Positions 1 through 5,079 are shown, numbered from the stretch's first letter. The stretch: DNA of 5,458 nucleotides from JAHDDW01 sp964648795 (GCA_964648795.1 CAZYMB010000031.1:1-5458); one strand, 5' to 3'. Notes: generated from the letters alone by a model not told the origin. Made by a program: numbers and translations.

Positions 1-287
1 TCTGCAGCGCTAGCGACATCAGCGACTGTAATACCTTCGATTGAGCTATCTCCAATGCCCACAGTTGCGTTTGGGGTGCCGCTTTCTGCTGCGACGAGTT
101 GAGAGGTGACGTTAGGTGCAGCCGGGTCAGAAATTGACCCGATGATTGTGTCGTCGGGGCTTGCAACTTCGTCTTCACCGCAGCCTAGGCCTTCGCAGCC
201 TGGCGTTGTGCTGGTGAGCACTAGAGCTAGCGTGCCTCCAGAAATGAAGACCGCAACTGCTACTGGTAACCAGAATTTAAGGAACAT
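1..287 (-). CDS. Signal-anchored cell-envelope protein, paralogue of the 2120-2884 gene (partial, C-terminus outside window)
   Basis: The first 95 residues are visible; the gene runs off the left edge. It starts MFLKFWLPVA and has one hydrophobic segment at about residues 5-26, then a short exposed stretch with Cys31 and Cys36 (PGCEGLGC) and a Ser/Thr/Ala/Pro/Asp-rich extracytoplasmic linker. No lipobox precedes either cysteine, so I read it as an uncleaved anchor or a signal peptide, not a lipoprotein. The N-terminus matches the protein at 2120-2884 at 8 of the first 10 residues, has both cysteines at the same positions, and shares a following SP-x-x-TII segment. The ATG at 287 is chosen because a TAAGTT -10 box ends exactly 6 nt before it, which predicts a leaderless mRNA; there is no Shine-Dalgarno. 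The function is unknown. It lies just downstream of the toxin-antitoxin pair but has its own promoter. Confidence 0.8.
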   Translation of the reverse strand, partial: MFLKFWLPVAVAVFISGGTLALVLTSTTPGCEGLGCGEDEVASPDDTIIGSISDPAAPNVTSQLVAAESGTPNATVGIGDSSIEGITVADVASAA

Positions 288-347
288 ACCTGCAACTTAG
301 CATTACGATTTGTGTGGATGGAAGGCCATCGGGTTGGGTGAAAGTAC
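288..347 (-). promoter_or_regulatory. Promoter of the left-edge anchored protein, with conserved upstream box
   Basis: The -10 box TAAGTT is at 294-299, followed by 6 nt and the ATG, so transcription should begin at or next to the start codon. A TCCATC element at 317-322 sits 17 nt upstream of the -10 box, in the -35 position, and is conserved in the paralogue's promoter; it does not resemble TTGACA. A 12-bp box, GTACTTTCACCC, lies at 336-347, 48 nt before the ATG. The same elements occur at identical spacing before the 2884 start. The role of the 12-bp box as a regulator site is inference. Confidence 0.65.
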
Positions 348-352
348 TCGCT

Positions 353-373
353 AGTGATGCATTATTCATCACT
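353..373. repeat. Inverted repeat (7-bp arms, 7-nt loop) downstream of the antitoxin gene
   Basis: Arms AGTGATG (353-359) and CATCACT (367-373) are perfect complements around a 7-nt loop. It starts 5 nt beyond the antitoxin stop codon and lies just upstream of the promoter box at 336-347. On the minus strand no U-run follows the stem, so it is not a standard intrinsic terminator for the toxin-antitoxin transcript; a T-rich run follows only on the plus strand, where there is no gene. It may be a weak transcript end or a regulator site. Confidence 0.4.
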
Positions 374-378
374 TTTGT

Positions 379-750
379 TCACAGGTCTAGTGGGTATTGT
401 TTGCCGTCTTGTTCTGCATACAGCTTTAGTTCTGCTCCGCACGATTCAACAAACTGTTTGATTGTTTCTAGGGTGTGGTTTGAGCGATGCTCTATACGTG
501 ATATTTCTGATTGCGTCATGCCAGCTTTGGCTGCTAGTTGTTCTTGGGTTAAGTCTTGTTGTTTACGTAGTCTTCGCAACGTAGACATTTGTTCCGCTAC
601 TAAGGCAGTCTCTCGTTGGAAGCCTTCCAGGAAATGTTTGTTGTCCTGGAACTCTTCGACCAGTTCATTTACAGATTCGGTGGCGTCTGCTGCTTGATTA
701 AGATCAGGTTCTTGGAGTTCACCCCAATTGAGTTCTGGTTTAGTTGTCAT
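379..750 (-). CDS. XRE-family helix-turn-helix antitoxin (HigA-like)
   Basis: A 123-residue protein with an N-terminal acidic helical region (about 1-50, rich in Glu/Asp/Asn) and a Cro/C1-type helix-turn-helix at about residues 56-110. The core LTQEQLAAKAGMTQSEISRIE has the Gln, Ala, Gly, Ser-x-Ile-Ser-x-Ile-Glu pattern typical of the HTH_3 family. It overlaps the upstream RelE-like toxin gene by 11 bp (ATGACAACTAA carries both the start of this gene and the stop of the toxin), so the two are co-transcribed and probably translationally coupled. Toxin-first order is characteristic of HigBA systems. By family knowledge it should neutralise the toxin and, alone or as a complex, repress its own operon; the palindrome at 1220-1243 is the obvious candidate operator. 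A weak AGAAAG purine stretch lies upstream of the ATG. Confidence 0.85.
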   Translation of the reverse strand: MTTKPELNWGELQEPDLNQAADATESVNELVEEFQDNKHFLEGFQRETALVAEQMSTLRRLRKQQDLTQEQLAAKAGMTQSEISRIEHRSNHTLETIKQFVESCGAELKLYAEQDGKQYPLDL

Positions 751-1201
751 GTCGTATCTTTCTTTGTGCCACTAGATGTGGTTGTTCGTCCTCTATCTGT
801 TTGATCAGTTTTGTTTCGATTAGATCTACGACCCCTGGATACCAGTCGTTACTAAGATCGGTCTTATCGCCGATCAGCATAATGTAAGGAAACTCTTGGT
901 TGGTATGGGTGTTTGTAAACCAGACGTAAGGTATTCGAATGATCGGGGGCTTTGTTGCTAGGGGAGTGTATCTGGTTGGGGGCGTACGTCTAAGGGCAAA
1001 CATCTGGTATCTAGAGGTAACGATTGGGTGGCTTGGAGCATCGCCTTCGTAGCCTTCTAAGTCATGTCCGTATTCTGCTAGTGCGTTTACAAGTGCCATA
1101 ATTTGACCAAACCAATCAGCCATTTCCGAGTTTTCCTCAGCTAGCTCAGCCAGGTTCTCAATTCTCGAAAAGAACAGGTTGTGATATTTAACGTCGTACA
1201 T
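740..1201 (-). CDS. RelE/ParE-superfamily toxin (HigB-like) of a toxin-antitoxin pair
   Basis: A 153-residue cytosolic protein. The N-terminal half is helical (residues 11-50). The second half carries the RelE-like pattern: FALRRT at about 68-73, IIRIPYVWF at 87-95, a beta strand YIMLIGDKTD at 106-115, then NDWY and a C-terminal helix VVDLIETKLIKQIEDEQ. This order (FALR, RI-Y, LLIGDK, WY, terminal helix) is that of HigB/RelE-like toxins, which cleave mRNA at the ribosome; I cannot identify catalytic residues individually. It is longer than minimal RelE toxins (about 90-110 residues) because of its N-terminal extension. It is immediately followed by the overlapping XRE antitoxin gene. There is no Shine-Dalgarno before the ATG. 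The promoter with an overlapping palindrome just upstream fits autoregulated toxin-antitoxin control. Confidence 0.8.
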   Translation of the reverse strand: MYDVKYHNLFFSRIENLAELAEENSEMADWFGQIMALVNALAEYGHDLEGYEGDAPSHPIVTSRYQMFALRRTPPTRYTPLATKPPIIRIPYVWFTNTHTNQEFPYIMLIGDKTDLSNDWYPGVVDLIETKLIKQIEDEQPHLVAQRKIRHDN

Positions 1202-1204
1202 ACA

Positions 1205-1243
1205 AGCCTACTTAAGCAAAAATATGCTGTCAAGAGCATATTT
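1205..1243 (-). promoter_or_regulatory. Toxin-antitoxin operon promoter with palindromic operator over the -35 box
   Basis: A perfect inverted repeat with 9-bp arms, AAATATGCT (1220-1228) and AGCATATTT (1235-1243), separated by 6 nt. On the minus strand the consensus -35 TTGACA (1228-1233) sits inside the spacer and the edge of one arm, followed by a 17-nt spacer and a TAGGCT -10 box (1205-1210). A repressor bound to the palindrome would cover the -35 box, as expected for antitoxin autorepression. That -10 box would place the transcript start about 3 nt inside the toxin ATG; an alternative TAAGTA (1209-1214) lies 7 nt from the ATG and fits a leaderless start, but is only 13 nt from TTGACA. 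Which -10 is used is unresolved. Confidence 0.7.
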
Positions 1244-1340
1244 GGTCATTTGTTGTACTAAAATAGTAGGCCACGGCTCTGACAGTGGTCTTGCCGAGTT
1301 GGTTGATGGGGCTATTGCTGATCCGCACTCTGCTATTGGA

Positions 1341-2078
1341 TTAGCGCCGAAGTCTGAAGCGCCTGGCCCATTCTTGATTAAGTTCGCCAGCTAGCTTTTG
1401 CATTGAAACAGTAGCGTTAGTGGTGCTTGGTAGATCCAGGTGGTCAAGTATCGTGTGAAGGCTTGTCGAAGGTTCAGCTACTAAGCTTTCATAGCTAAGT
1501 TGCAGCGGGCTGATCTGATTGTCGGCGAACCAGCTACCCCAACCCTTCGCTTCTTGTTCTAACATCGCCAACTCTGCGGCAATTTGATCGTGGCTATAGA
1601 CAGCTTGCTCTGGCTCGCCTGTTTGTTCTCTAATGGTTCCGTCTGCATTCTTGTGCCAGAGGCCAGTTTGCTTGGCTAGCACTAGTGACACGGCTTGAGC
1701 AATGCGGTCTTCACGGTAGAGATGGATATACCTGCCGACTCCTAGCACCTCTGCAAGAAGACTACTGTCATTCTGTAAGCCTGGTCGAAGCTCAGTAAGC
1801 CGCTCCAAGAAACCCTGCATGTCGCTCCACATGATGCGCATCCCAAACACGCCGTTACTTGACGAGCCGGCCTTTTGAGCTGCAGATATAAACGCTAGAT
1901 CTAAATCTTTATTGCTGAGGCCCCACTTAGTGCTGAAATTAGATGTGTCAGCTGGTCTGAAGAAGGACTGAGGTGCTCCAGCTATACCCGTTTGAGTCAG
2001 AAGATCGCATAGCAGCGTGGAACCAGACCGAGGCGAAGCGCAAACTATGTAACTACTGTTCGGGAACTCTGGGAGCAC
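1341..2078 (-). CDS. Stf0-family PAPS-dependent sulfotransferase
   Basis: From the GTG at 2078 this encodes 245 residues, close to mycobacterial Stf0. The 5'-phosphosulfate-binding loop is SPRSGSTLL at residues 15-23. The 3'-phosphate-binding segment, IHLYREDRIAQAVSLVLAKQTGLW at 118-141, includes an Arg and a Ser at the expected places. The ending NQEWARRFR also matches the family. In Mycobacterium tuberculosis Stf0 sulfates trehalose; the acceptor here is unknown and may be a glycan, given the nearby glycosyltransferase. The GTG is preferred over the ATG at 2141 because it gives the short N-terminus usual for the family and has TACCAT 7 nt upstream; the ATG would overlap the upstream gene by 22 bp. 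One oddity: the position aligning with the proposed catalytic Glu36 of Stf0 (the E of QEFF) is Ser here (QSFF), and the residue before it is Gln. Confidence 0.85.
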   Translation of the reverse strand: MLPEFPNSSYIVCASPRSGSTLLCDLLTQTGIAGAPQSFFRPADTSNFSTKWGLSNKDLDLAFISAAQKAGSSSNGVFGMRIMWSDMQGFLERLTELRPGLQNDSSLLAEVLGVGRYIHLYREDRIAQAVSLVLAKQTGLWHKNADGTIREQTGEPEQAVYSHDQIAAELAMLEQEAKGWGSWFADNQISPLQLSYESLVAEPSTSLHTILDHLDLPSTTNATVSMQKLAGELNQEWARRFRLRR

Positions 2079-2085
2079 CCTATCA

Positions 2086-2091
2086 ATGGTA
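2086..2091 (-). promoter_or_regulatory. Candidate -10 box for a leaderless sulfotransferase mRNA
   Basis: TACCAT lies in the gap between the anchored-protein stop (2120) and the GTG at 2078, with 7 nt between box and GTG. No -35 consensus is seen 17-18 nt upstream. The gene could instead be read from the upstream transcript, so this site is supported only by spacing and by the similar arrangement at other genes in the window. Confidence 0.35.
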
Positions 2092-2119
2092 CCGCTAGGC
2101 AGCCAAAGTGATCGGCAAA

Positions 2120-2884
2120 CTACTCGCTGATGCTGGCGCAACGAAACTCTGCAACTTCGTAGCTGGCGTTGCTAGGTAACGAGCTTACTGTAATTGGGAA
2201 TAAGTCCGTTCGGTAGGCACGACTTGCCACTTGAAACGGTTCGTTCTCCAAATCGCCAAGTAGTTCTACATCGAAGCCGACATTAACAGACAGGCTGCCA
2301 TTAAGCGAAGGTGCCTTAACGCTTTCGTCGTTCCTTACAAATAGAGTGCAACTACTTCCAACAGGTACTGTCTGGGGCCCAGCTAACAAATCATATGTTG
2401 CCTCTAGCAGGTCGGTAGTCGTATCAGAGTTTGTGGTAACTACTCCGGCCGAAGTTGAAGTGTTGTCTTCGTCTTCTTCCTCTTTTTCGATTTCGTCGAC
2501 TAGTTCGTCTTCAGTGTCGGTTGTGTCGGTGTCTGTTTCTACGCCATCTTCATTGAAATCTTCAGAATCGATCGAAGTAATGTCATCGTCTGAATTATCA
2601 TCTGCAGTGGTAATAGAGGTTGAGTCCTCAGCTGTGTCATAGGCTGTTTCACTATCGGCTGAATCTGAGCCGTCCAAACTGAAGCTGTTTGGTAGTGAAT
2701 CTGATGCGTCATTTTCCGCCGTTGGACTTGCCGGGTCGATGATTGTGCCTGGTGAACCTGCAAGCGCTATTAGATCACAGCTGGCGCCTTGACAGGGTTC
2801 TGTGCCGCCCAGCACTAGAACGCCAATTAAGCCTGCGATAATGACGAAAGAGCACGCAATTGGCAACCAAATCTTTAAGAACAT
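2120..2884 (-). CDS. Signal-anchored protein with acidic low-complexity linker and beta-rich C-terminal domain
   Basis: A 254-residue protein of unknown function. Residues 1-4 (MFLK) precede a transmembrane segment at about 5-27. Cys31 and Cys36 follow (PCQGASC), then a linker at about 55-160 dominated by Asp, Glu, Ser and Thr, including a run of Glu/Asp at 131-140 and a DFNEDGVETDTD stretch (109-120) that resembles a DxNxDG calcium-binding loop. The C-terminal 85 residues alternate hydrophobic and polar residues like a beta-sandwich and contain Cys179 and Cys249, near the two ends of the domain, which could form a disulfide if exported. Likely topology is N-in with the bulk outside. It is a paralogue of the left-edge protein, with the same N-terminal pattern and cysteine positions. 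It lies between the GT26 glycosyltransferase and the sulfotransferase and has its own promoter; the ATG is fixed by TAAGTT 6 nt upstream. Confidence 0.8.
   Translation of the reverse strand: MFLKIWLPIACSFVIIAGLIGVLVLGGTEPCQGASCDLIALAGSPGTIIDPASPTAENDASDSLPNSFSLDGSDSADSETAYDTAEDSTSITTADDNSDDDITSIDSEDFNEDGVETDTDTTDTEDELVDEIEKEEEDEDNTSTSAGVVTTNSDTTTDLLEATYDLLAGPQTVPVGSSCTLFVRNDESVKAPSLNGSLSVNVGFDVELLGDLENEPFQVASRAYRTDLFPITVSSLPSNASYEVAEFRCASISE
2452..2680. repeat. Low-complexity DNA encoding the acidic linker
   Basis: Short tct/tcg/tca-type triplets recur on the plus strand, corresponding to GAx, GAC and TCx/ACx codons for Asp/Glu/Ser/Thr on the minus strand. The tract is not a perfect tandem array, but its composition makes it prone to slippage and length variation. 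It also creates a long open frame on the plus strand (Ser/Val-rich) that is an artefact. Confidence 0.5.
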
Positions 2885-2944
2885 GTGTGAAACTTAGCAC
2901 CTCGGATTGGCCTGATGGATGGACCCTAACGTGGGTCAAAGTAC
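2885..2944 (-). promoter_or_regulatory. Promoter of the 2884 anchored-protein gene, with conserved upstream box
   Basis: TAAGTT -10 box at 2891-2896, 6 nt from the ATG; TCCATC at 2914-2919, 17 nt further upstream; GTACTTTGACCC at 2933-2944. Every element and every distance matches the promoter of the left-edge paralogue, and the box differs at only 1 of 12 positions. The box also contains a small dyad in this copy (GACCC, 6 nt, GGGTC) that the other copy lacks, so the hairpin itself is probably not the conserved feature. Confidence 0.65.
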
Positions 2945-2970
2945 CGAACTTTTCCTGGGTGATTGTTTTG

Positions 2971-3789
2971 TTAGTGAGCGTTGTGTTGGGCGAGTTTTGA
3001 CCGCATCTTAACGACATCAAACAAGAATCTTGGGCCGCCAATAACATAGCGTGCGAACAATCGGCGTGGCTCATTGGCTAGGCGCCACATCCACTCCATA
3101 TGAAGTTTGCGAACAGCCTTTGGTGCACGGCTTATTTGGCCTGATACAAAATCGAACAAACCACCGACAGCAATAATCACCATCGGCTTAAGACTCGAAC
3201 GGTGTTTGGCTATCCATTCTTCTTGTATTGGCATACCCATCGCAACAAGAAGTATCTTTGCGCCACTTGCGTTTATCTCATTTATGATGTCTTCGTCTTT
3301 GCTTTTCTTGTAGCCGTGGCAAGTTCCCACCACCTGAATCCCAAATTCTGCCTCCGCTTTTTTCGCAGCGACTTCTGCAATGCCAGGTTTGCCACCAAAG
3401 AAAAACATAGGTTGGCGAGCCTCGGTGGCACGCTCGCACAGAACATCAAACATGTCGGTGCCGTTCACATTGTCAACAAGTTTGGTGCCGTTAAGGCGTG
3501 CGGCTAGTGCCACCCCAATTCCGTCGCCGAAGAAAACATCAAACTCTTTCAGCGTGTCGTGGCTAACATCGCCGTCGTTCAAAAGGTTAATTAGGTGAGC
3601 GTTCACAAAGCCAACAGACAGGGGGGTCTCTGACACTGCTGCATCAATGATTTGTTCAGTCGCCGAAACAATGTCTGTGTTCTCTACACGCAAACCAAAA
3701 ACATCAACAACGGGCGCAGGCTGATTGGTAGCTCCATGCTGGAAACTCGCATTAATTGTGGCAACTGCTGGTTTGGTAGAGAACCTCAC
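2971..3789 (-). CDS. WecG/TagA/CpsF-family glycosyltransferase (GT26)
   Basis: A 272-residue protein from the GTG at 3789. Family blocks in order: VNAHLINLL (62-70), FFGDGIGV with the conserved Asp of DGxG at residue 89, NGTDMF (109-114), FFFGGKPGIAE (129-139), MGMPIQEEW (184-192) with the conserved Gln, and the C-terminal signature GGLFDFVSGQISRAPKAVRK followed by EWMWRLANEPRRLFARY (232-248). The basic, aromatic C-terminus is the segment that attaches these enzymes to the membrane. Family members transfer N-acetylmannosamine or related sugars to lipid-linked intermediates for teichoic acid, enterobacterial common antigen or exopolysaccharide; the donor here cannot be read from sequence. GTG 3789 is preferred over the GTG two codons upstream because TAAGTT ends exactly 6 nt before it. 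It lies upstream of the anchored-protein and sulfotransferase genes in the same orientation. Confidence 0.9.
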   Translation of the reverse strand: MRFSTKPAVATINASFQHGATNQPAPVVDVFGLRVENTDIVSATEQIIDAAVSETPLSVGFVNAHLINLLNDGDVSHDTLKEFDVFFGDGIGVALAARLNGTKLVDNVNGTDMFDVLCERATEARQPMFFFGGKPGIAEVAAKKAEAEFGIQVVGTCHGYKKSKDEDIINEINASGAKILLVAMGMPIQEEWIAKHRSSLKPMVIIAVGGLFDFVSGQISRAPKAVRKLHMEWMWRLANEPRRLFARYVIGGPRFLFDVVKMRSKLAQHNAH

Positions 3790-3848
3790 ACCCACAACTT
3801 AATCCGAGTTTGCAAATAGCGAAAGCTCTTCCGGCTAGGTGAAAATGC
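3790..3848 (-). promoter_or_regulatory. Promoter of the glycosyltransferase gene, with degenerate upstream box
   Basis: TAAGTT at 3796-3801 followed by 6 nt and GTG, the same arrangement as at 287 and 2884. A GCATTTTCACCT sequence at 3837-3848 matches 9 of 12 positions of the box at 336-347 and lies 47 nt from the start codon instead of 48. The -35 position (3819-3824) reads TTTCGC, unlike the TCCATC of the other two. Confidence 0.5.
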
Positions 3849-4065
3849 ACCCACGCTCACATTATTGCGGAATGACGCATAAATGGCGGTTTTAGCGGCC
3901 CAGTAGCTAGAGAGTTGACCGTGCCAATTAACTACTGCTGCCGGTTGTGACTTGAGACGTTGATACATGCATTGGAGTAAAATTCGGTTGCAGACGGTTC
4001 TATGACTAGTGTGCCGTGAGCTGCGGCATGATATTTGTGAATTAGCATTGTAGTCGGCGCAAGTC
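3849..4065. other. Gap with no convincing gene
   Basis: Together with the glycosyltransferase promoter this is the longest stretch without a recognised gene (about 275 nt from 3790 to 4065). A minus-strand frame is open across it from inside the DUF2200 gene, but its translation (Arg/Ser/His-rich, no family pattern) looks like chance. A 38-codon minus-strand frame with ATG at 4048 and stop at 3932 gives MLIHKYHAAAHGTLVIEPSA and a polar tail; it lacks a ribosome-binding site and a placed -10 box. I see no tRNA, terminator with U-run or known riboswitch. It could be a long 5' region, a small RNA, or remains of a decayed gene. Confidence 0.4.
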
Positions 4066-4437
4066 TTAGGTTTGGCGCAGGATCTTGTCCATGGCTTTGC
4101 CCTTGGCGAGCTCATCGATCAGCTTGTCTAAATAGCGGACTTCTTGCATCGTAGGGTCTTCGATATCTTCAACCCTTACGCCACAAACAACTCCAGTAAT
4201 GAGGCCTCTGTTTGGGTTTGGCTTAGGTCCGCTGGTAACAAACTTTTCAAGTGTTGTGCCATCGTCTAGAGCTGACTTTAGCTGCTTCTCGTTATATCCA
4301 AACAGCCAAGTAATGATCTCATCTACTTCTGCTTTGGTTCGCTTCTTCTTCTCGGCCTTGTCGATATACAAGGCGTAGATCTTCGAAAATTCCCATTCGA
4401 AAACAGCAGGATTCTCAGAGTCTTTCTTTGAGGTCAT
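4066..4437 (-). CDS. DUF2200-family protein
   Basis: A 123-residue soluble protein that matches the DUF2200 family almost over its full length: the FSKIYALYIDKAEKKKRTKAEVDEIITWLFGY block (residues 17-48), then the NPNRGLITGVVCGVRVEDIEDPTMQEVRYLDKLIDELAKGKAMDKILR block (74-121), which is the family's most conserved part. The family is small, cytosolic and of unknown function; members are often annotated only as conserved hypothetical. There is a two-block helical layout, no transmembrane segment and no catalytic motif that I recognise. The ATG at 4437 has no Shine-Dalgarno; TAGTAT at 4447-4452 lies 9 nt upstream and would give a very short leader. It follows the upstream membrane-protein gene with a 21-nt gap, so co-transcription is possible. 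The strong conservation suggests recent horizontal spread or strong constraint. Confidence 0.9.
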   Translation of the reverse strand: MTSKKDSENPAVFEWEFSKIYALYIDKAEKKKRTKAEVDEIITWLFGYNEKQLKSALDDGTTLEKFVTSGPKPNPNRGLITGVVCGVRVEDIEDPTMQEVRYLDKLIDELAKGKAMDKILRQT

Positions 4438-4446
4438 ATGACCAAG

Positions 4447-4452
4447 ATACTA
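4447..4452 (-). promoter_or_regulatory. Weak candidate -10 box before the DUF2200 gene
   Basis: TAGTAT fits TANNNT, with 9 nt to the ATG, so a leader of about 2-3 nt would result. There is no -35 consensus; the -35 position falls within the end of the preceding gene. Confidence 0.25.
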
Positions 4453-4458
4453 GTCGGT

Positions 4459-5073
4459 TTAGTTAGGGGCCAGAGCTGGGGGCGCAGTTGTCGGCGTTGG
4501 CTCAACGATGAAGATCTTAACTTCGGGTTCTGGGTCGTACACACTTTGAGCAGCACCATGATACTTGCGTAGAAGCGAAAGCATTTCTTCGCTCTTTACA
4601 GAGTCGAGGATTCGTGTTTCGATAAAGCGATGACCATACTTCTTTGGTTTGTCTACCCAAACTTGGGGATGCGCCTGAGCGTTCTCGAACATTACTCGTC
4701 CATGTTTGCTGATGTGAAAACCTGACAGGTTAGTCCACTCCATTACTTGTCGTGCCTTGCGGTAATGGATAACTAGATGAGTAGGTGTAAGTTTCACACA
4801 ACCTTCGTTAAGACGGAAATGAATCCAGCTAGCAACAAGACCCAGTATGACAATGCCAGTCAAGCTGAACAATGTGAACGTCGTCAGGTAAGTACTACTT
4901 AGCCCAATGTTGCTACCAATACCCGTAGCTAGAAGTGCGAAGCCAACAAATGTGTTGAACGACAAGAACACTAAAAGCATCCTTGCAAAAGCTGCAGGGA
5001 CTTCAGTAGGCCATCTATTCACATTAAATGTAAGAACTTCAAGTTCAGAGCCAACCATGCCCGTATCCGCCAT
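4459..5073 (-). CDS. Two-helix membrane protein with PH-like domain, hypothetical
   Basis: From the ATG at 5073 the protein has 204 residues. A polar N-terminus (1-28) is followed by two transmembrane helices at about 30-51 and 62-86 separated by a short loop, then a mixed beta/alpha region at 92-170 (VKLTPTHLVIHYRKARQVMEWTNLSGFHISKHGRVMFE) resembling the PH-like domains of bacterial membrane proteins, where strands alternate with a W-x-N-L-S-G-F step. The tail (191-204) is Thr/Pro/Ala-rich. Likely topology puts both ends in the cytoplasm. I do not recognise a specific family and assign no function. A TTG at 5088 would extend the frame by 5 residues, but TACACT (-10) overlaps that extension and lies exactly 6 nt from the ATG at 5073, favouring the shorter form. 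It is the first minus-strand gene left of the tRNA. Confidence 0.75.
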   Translation of the reverse strand: MADTGMVGSELEVLTFNVNRWPTEVPAAFARMLLVFLSFNTFVGFALLATGIGSNIGLSSTYLTTFTLFSLTGIVILGLVASWIHFRLNEGCVKLTPTHLVIHYRKARQVMEWTNLSGFHISKHGRVMFENAQAHPQVWVDKPKKYGHRFIETRILDSVKSEEMLSLLRKYHGAAQSVYDPEPEVKIFIVEPTPTTAPPALAPN

Positions 5074-5079
5074 AGTTTC

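Noticed and set aside
288..347. Conserved upstream region considered as a riboswitch (for example c-di-GMP type)
   Set aside because: The -10 box lies 6 nt from the ATG, so most of the conserved region would not be transcribed, and no shared hairpin exists between the two copies.
314..697. Plus-strand Cys/Ser-rich open frame of 127 codons
   Set aside because: Antisense to the clearly recognisable helix-turn-helix antitoxin; composition typical of a shadow.
2346..2642. Plus-strand Ser/Val-rich open frame of 98 codons
   Set aside because: It is the complement of the Asp/Glu/Ser/Thr codons of the acidic linker; poly-serine composition is a frame artefact.
2885..2970. Intrinsic terminator between the glycosyltransferase and the anchored-protein gene
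   Set aside because: No GC-rich stem followed by a U-run is present on the minus strand; only the small GACCC/GGGTC dyad within the promoter box.
2775..3074. Minus-strand open frame of 99 codons overlapping the glycosyltransferase end and the anchored-protein start
   Set aside because: Out of frame with two well-supported genes and spans a conserved promoter; no family resemblance.
3786..4115. Minus-strand open frame of 109 codons across the gap upstream of the glycosyltransferase
   Set aside because: Starts inside the DUF2200 gene in another frame, has no family pattern and an unlikely composition (clusters of Arg, Ser, His).
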